Shown here: positions 63,160-64,000 of the stretch, piece by piece | Numbering within the stretch: position 1 is the stretch's first letter | Layout of the letters: every line of letters starts with the position of its first letter | Source: an uncultured Clostridia bacterium | GTDB lineage: Bacteria > Bacillota > DTU014 | Assembly (NCBI GenBank): GCA_900016865.1 | Contig: FIZI01000006.1 | Span: 212,427-276,426, forward strand | Length of the DNA: 64,000 nucleotides | Direction: 5' to 3' | Notes under the pieces: model-generated | Databases searched by the model: none | Seen by the model: the letters and a program-made list of their open reading frames with translations, nothing else | What the model was told of the DNA's origin: nothing | Program-made: the position numbers and the translations under genes

Positions 63160-64000
63160 ATGAGAAAGTACATAGCCCCGCTTGTGGCCGTGGCTCTTAT
63201 GCTGTCGTTTGCTGCCGTGGCCAGTGCCAGTCCGTTTCCAGACGTACCAGCATACCATTGGGCATACGACGCAGTAAGGGCTGTTGCTGATCTGGAGATA
63301 TATGAAGGATATCCAGACGGCGAATTCAAGGGTGATGATCCCTTGAGCAGATACGAATCTGCTCTGGTTGTCGCTCGACTGTTGACCGTAGTTGATGCCA
63401 AGATTCGGAACGAGATCGATGCTGCAACCATCCAGGCAGGCGACGAGGACCTTCGTGAAGCCGTCACTAGGATTATTGTTGAGAGCGGTGACGGGTTAAC
63501 TGGCCCTGAGGTTGAGGCGCGATTCGAGGAGTTCGTTGCGGCATTACAGGCGCTCAGGTCTGAGTTCTCGTCTGAACTCAGTACTCTCGGGGTGAGGGTC
63601 GATTCTGTCGACAGCCTGATCGCAGCTGCTCGTGCTGAGATCGCAGACATCAAAGACACGGTTGCGGCTCACAGCGATGCGCTCAGTCAACTTGACAGGC
63701 GTGTTGCCGAGTTGGAGGCGAGATCTGACGGCACGGCTTGGCTAGTATCTGGAGCAGATGTACCAGAAGAGGTAAGGCAGCAGGTCATCGAGACTCTCGT
63801 CGGAGACGCGGTGGCCACCAAAGAAGAAACCAAAGCCTCAGAGGCACGTCTCGAGGGCAAGATATCGAGCCTTGAGGGCCGCACAGATCAAGTTGAGTCT
63901 GTGATTGCTTCGCTGAAAAACGAGGATTCGACGCTCGACAACAGAATCGGCCTGCTGCGCATGAGAGCGGATGCGGCTGAGGATGCCATTTCAGAGATTA
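63160..64000 (+). CDS. SLH-domain outer-membrane protein, OmpM-like (3' end outside window)
   Basis: The first 280 residues are visible and the frame is open to the window edge. They show a signal peptide (~1-23), one SLH domain (PFPDVPAYHWAYDAVRAVADLEIYEGYPDGEFKGDDPLSRYESALVVARL, ~24-75), and a long coiled coil with heptads (~90-280). SLH, then coiled coil, then (outside the window) a beta barrel is the layout of OmpM of Negativicutes, which tethers the outer membrane to peptidoglycan. ATG 63160 follows AAGGGGAGGA. A barrel is inferred, not seen. Confidence 0.8.
   Translation, partial: MRKYIAPLVAVALMLSFAAVASASPFPDVPAYHWAYDAVRAVADLEIYEGYPDGEFKGDDPLSRYESALVVARLLTVVDAKIRNEIDAATIQAGDEDLREAVTRIIVESGDGLTGPEVEARFEEFVAALQALRSEFSSELSTLGVRVDSVDSLIAAARAEIADIKDTVAAHSDALSQLDRRVAELEARSDGTAWLVSGADVPEEVRQQVIETLVGDAVATKEETKASEARLEGKISSLEGRTDQVESVIASLKNEDSTLDNRIGLLRMRADAAEDAISEI

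Overview
The window reads as chromosome from a spore-forming, two-membraned (diderm) member of the Firmicutes, roughly 50-55% GC by eye. The evidence is direct. Sporulation genes (spoIID, a SpoIIQ-like M23 protein, spoIIID, a SpoIVB-type S55 peptidase, a GerMN protein) lie in the same stretch as an outer-membrane gene set: BamA, Skp, LpxD/C/A/I/B, LptB/C/A/D, two LptF/G permeases, MsbA, and two C-terminal outer-membrane proteins. Gene order around recJ-relA-dtd-hisS-tcdA-rarA-iscS-mnmA and spoIIQ-spoIIID-mbl is Firmicutes-like. A Limnochordia-like or similar diderm lineage would fit, but I cannot place it further without searches. Every convincing gene is on the + strand. I saw no insertion sequence, prophage or CRISPR array.

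Layout. (1) 1-16.5 kb, housekeeping: secD (cut by the window edge)-secF, recJ, bifunctional relA/spoT, dtd, a glyoxalase-II-like hydrolase, a SurA-like/TPR lipid-anchored-or-exported chaperone, hisS, a candidate 6S RNA, tcdA, rarA, then iscS-iscU-mnmA for sulfur transfer to tRNA, preceded by an Rrf2/IscR-type operator. (2) 14.9-19.9 kb: spoIID, a GerMN protein, tRNA-Arg(CCG), and a polyamine cassette pdaD-speE-speB (arginine to agmatine to putrescine to spermidine). (3) 19.9-28.7 kb: a complete nine-gene V/A-type ATPase operon (G/H-I-K-E-C-F-A-B-D) whose K subunit keeps the Na+-site residues of Enterococcus NtpK. (4) 28.8-35.7 kb: a membrane protein, pyrG, spoIIQ-like, spoIIID, mbl and a large S55 peptidase, closed by a strong terminator. 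(5) 35.9-64 kb: envelope biogenesis. It begins with an AsmA/TamB-like protein, BamA and Skp, continues through lipid A synthesis and the Lpt bridge, and ends with a DUF3084-like coiled-coil protein, an outer-membrane barrel and the start of an SLH/coiled-coil (OmpM-type) protein.

How they work together. Region 5 encodes almost a full route for making lipid A (LpxA, LpxC, LpxD, LpxI, LpxB), flipping it (MsbA) and moving it to the surface (LptB-F/G-C-A-D), plus the machinery that folds outer-membrane proteins (BamA, Skp, and perhaps the SurA-like protein of region 1). LpxK, KdtA and LptE were not seen here.

The least explained element is a two-gene ABC system at 45927-48966, between lptA and lpxC. 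A 766-residue protein with FtsX/MacB-like topology and a very large extracytoplasmic helical domain ends in an EAA-type coupling loop and is followed by its own ATPase. It is my best candidate for an undescribed envelope system. Second to it are the RNA-level signals: a candidate 6S RNA at 9239-9433, a structured leader at 62920-63037 with mutually exclusive stems, and a stem between the Shine-Dalgarno and the start codon of iscS.
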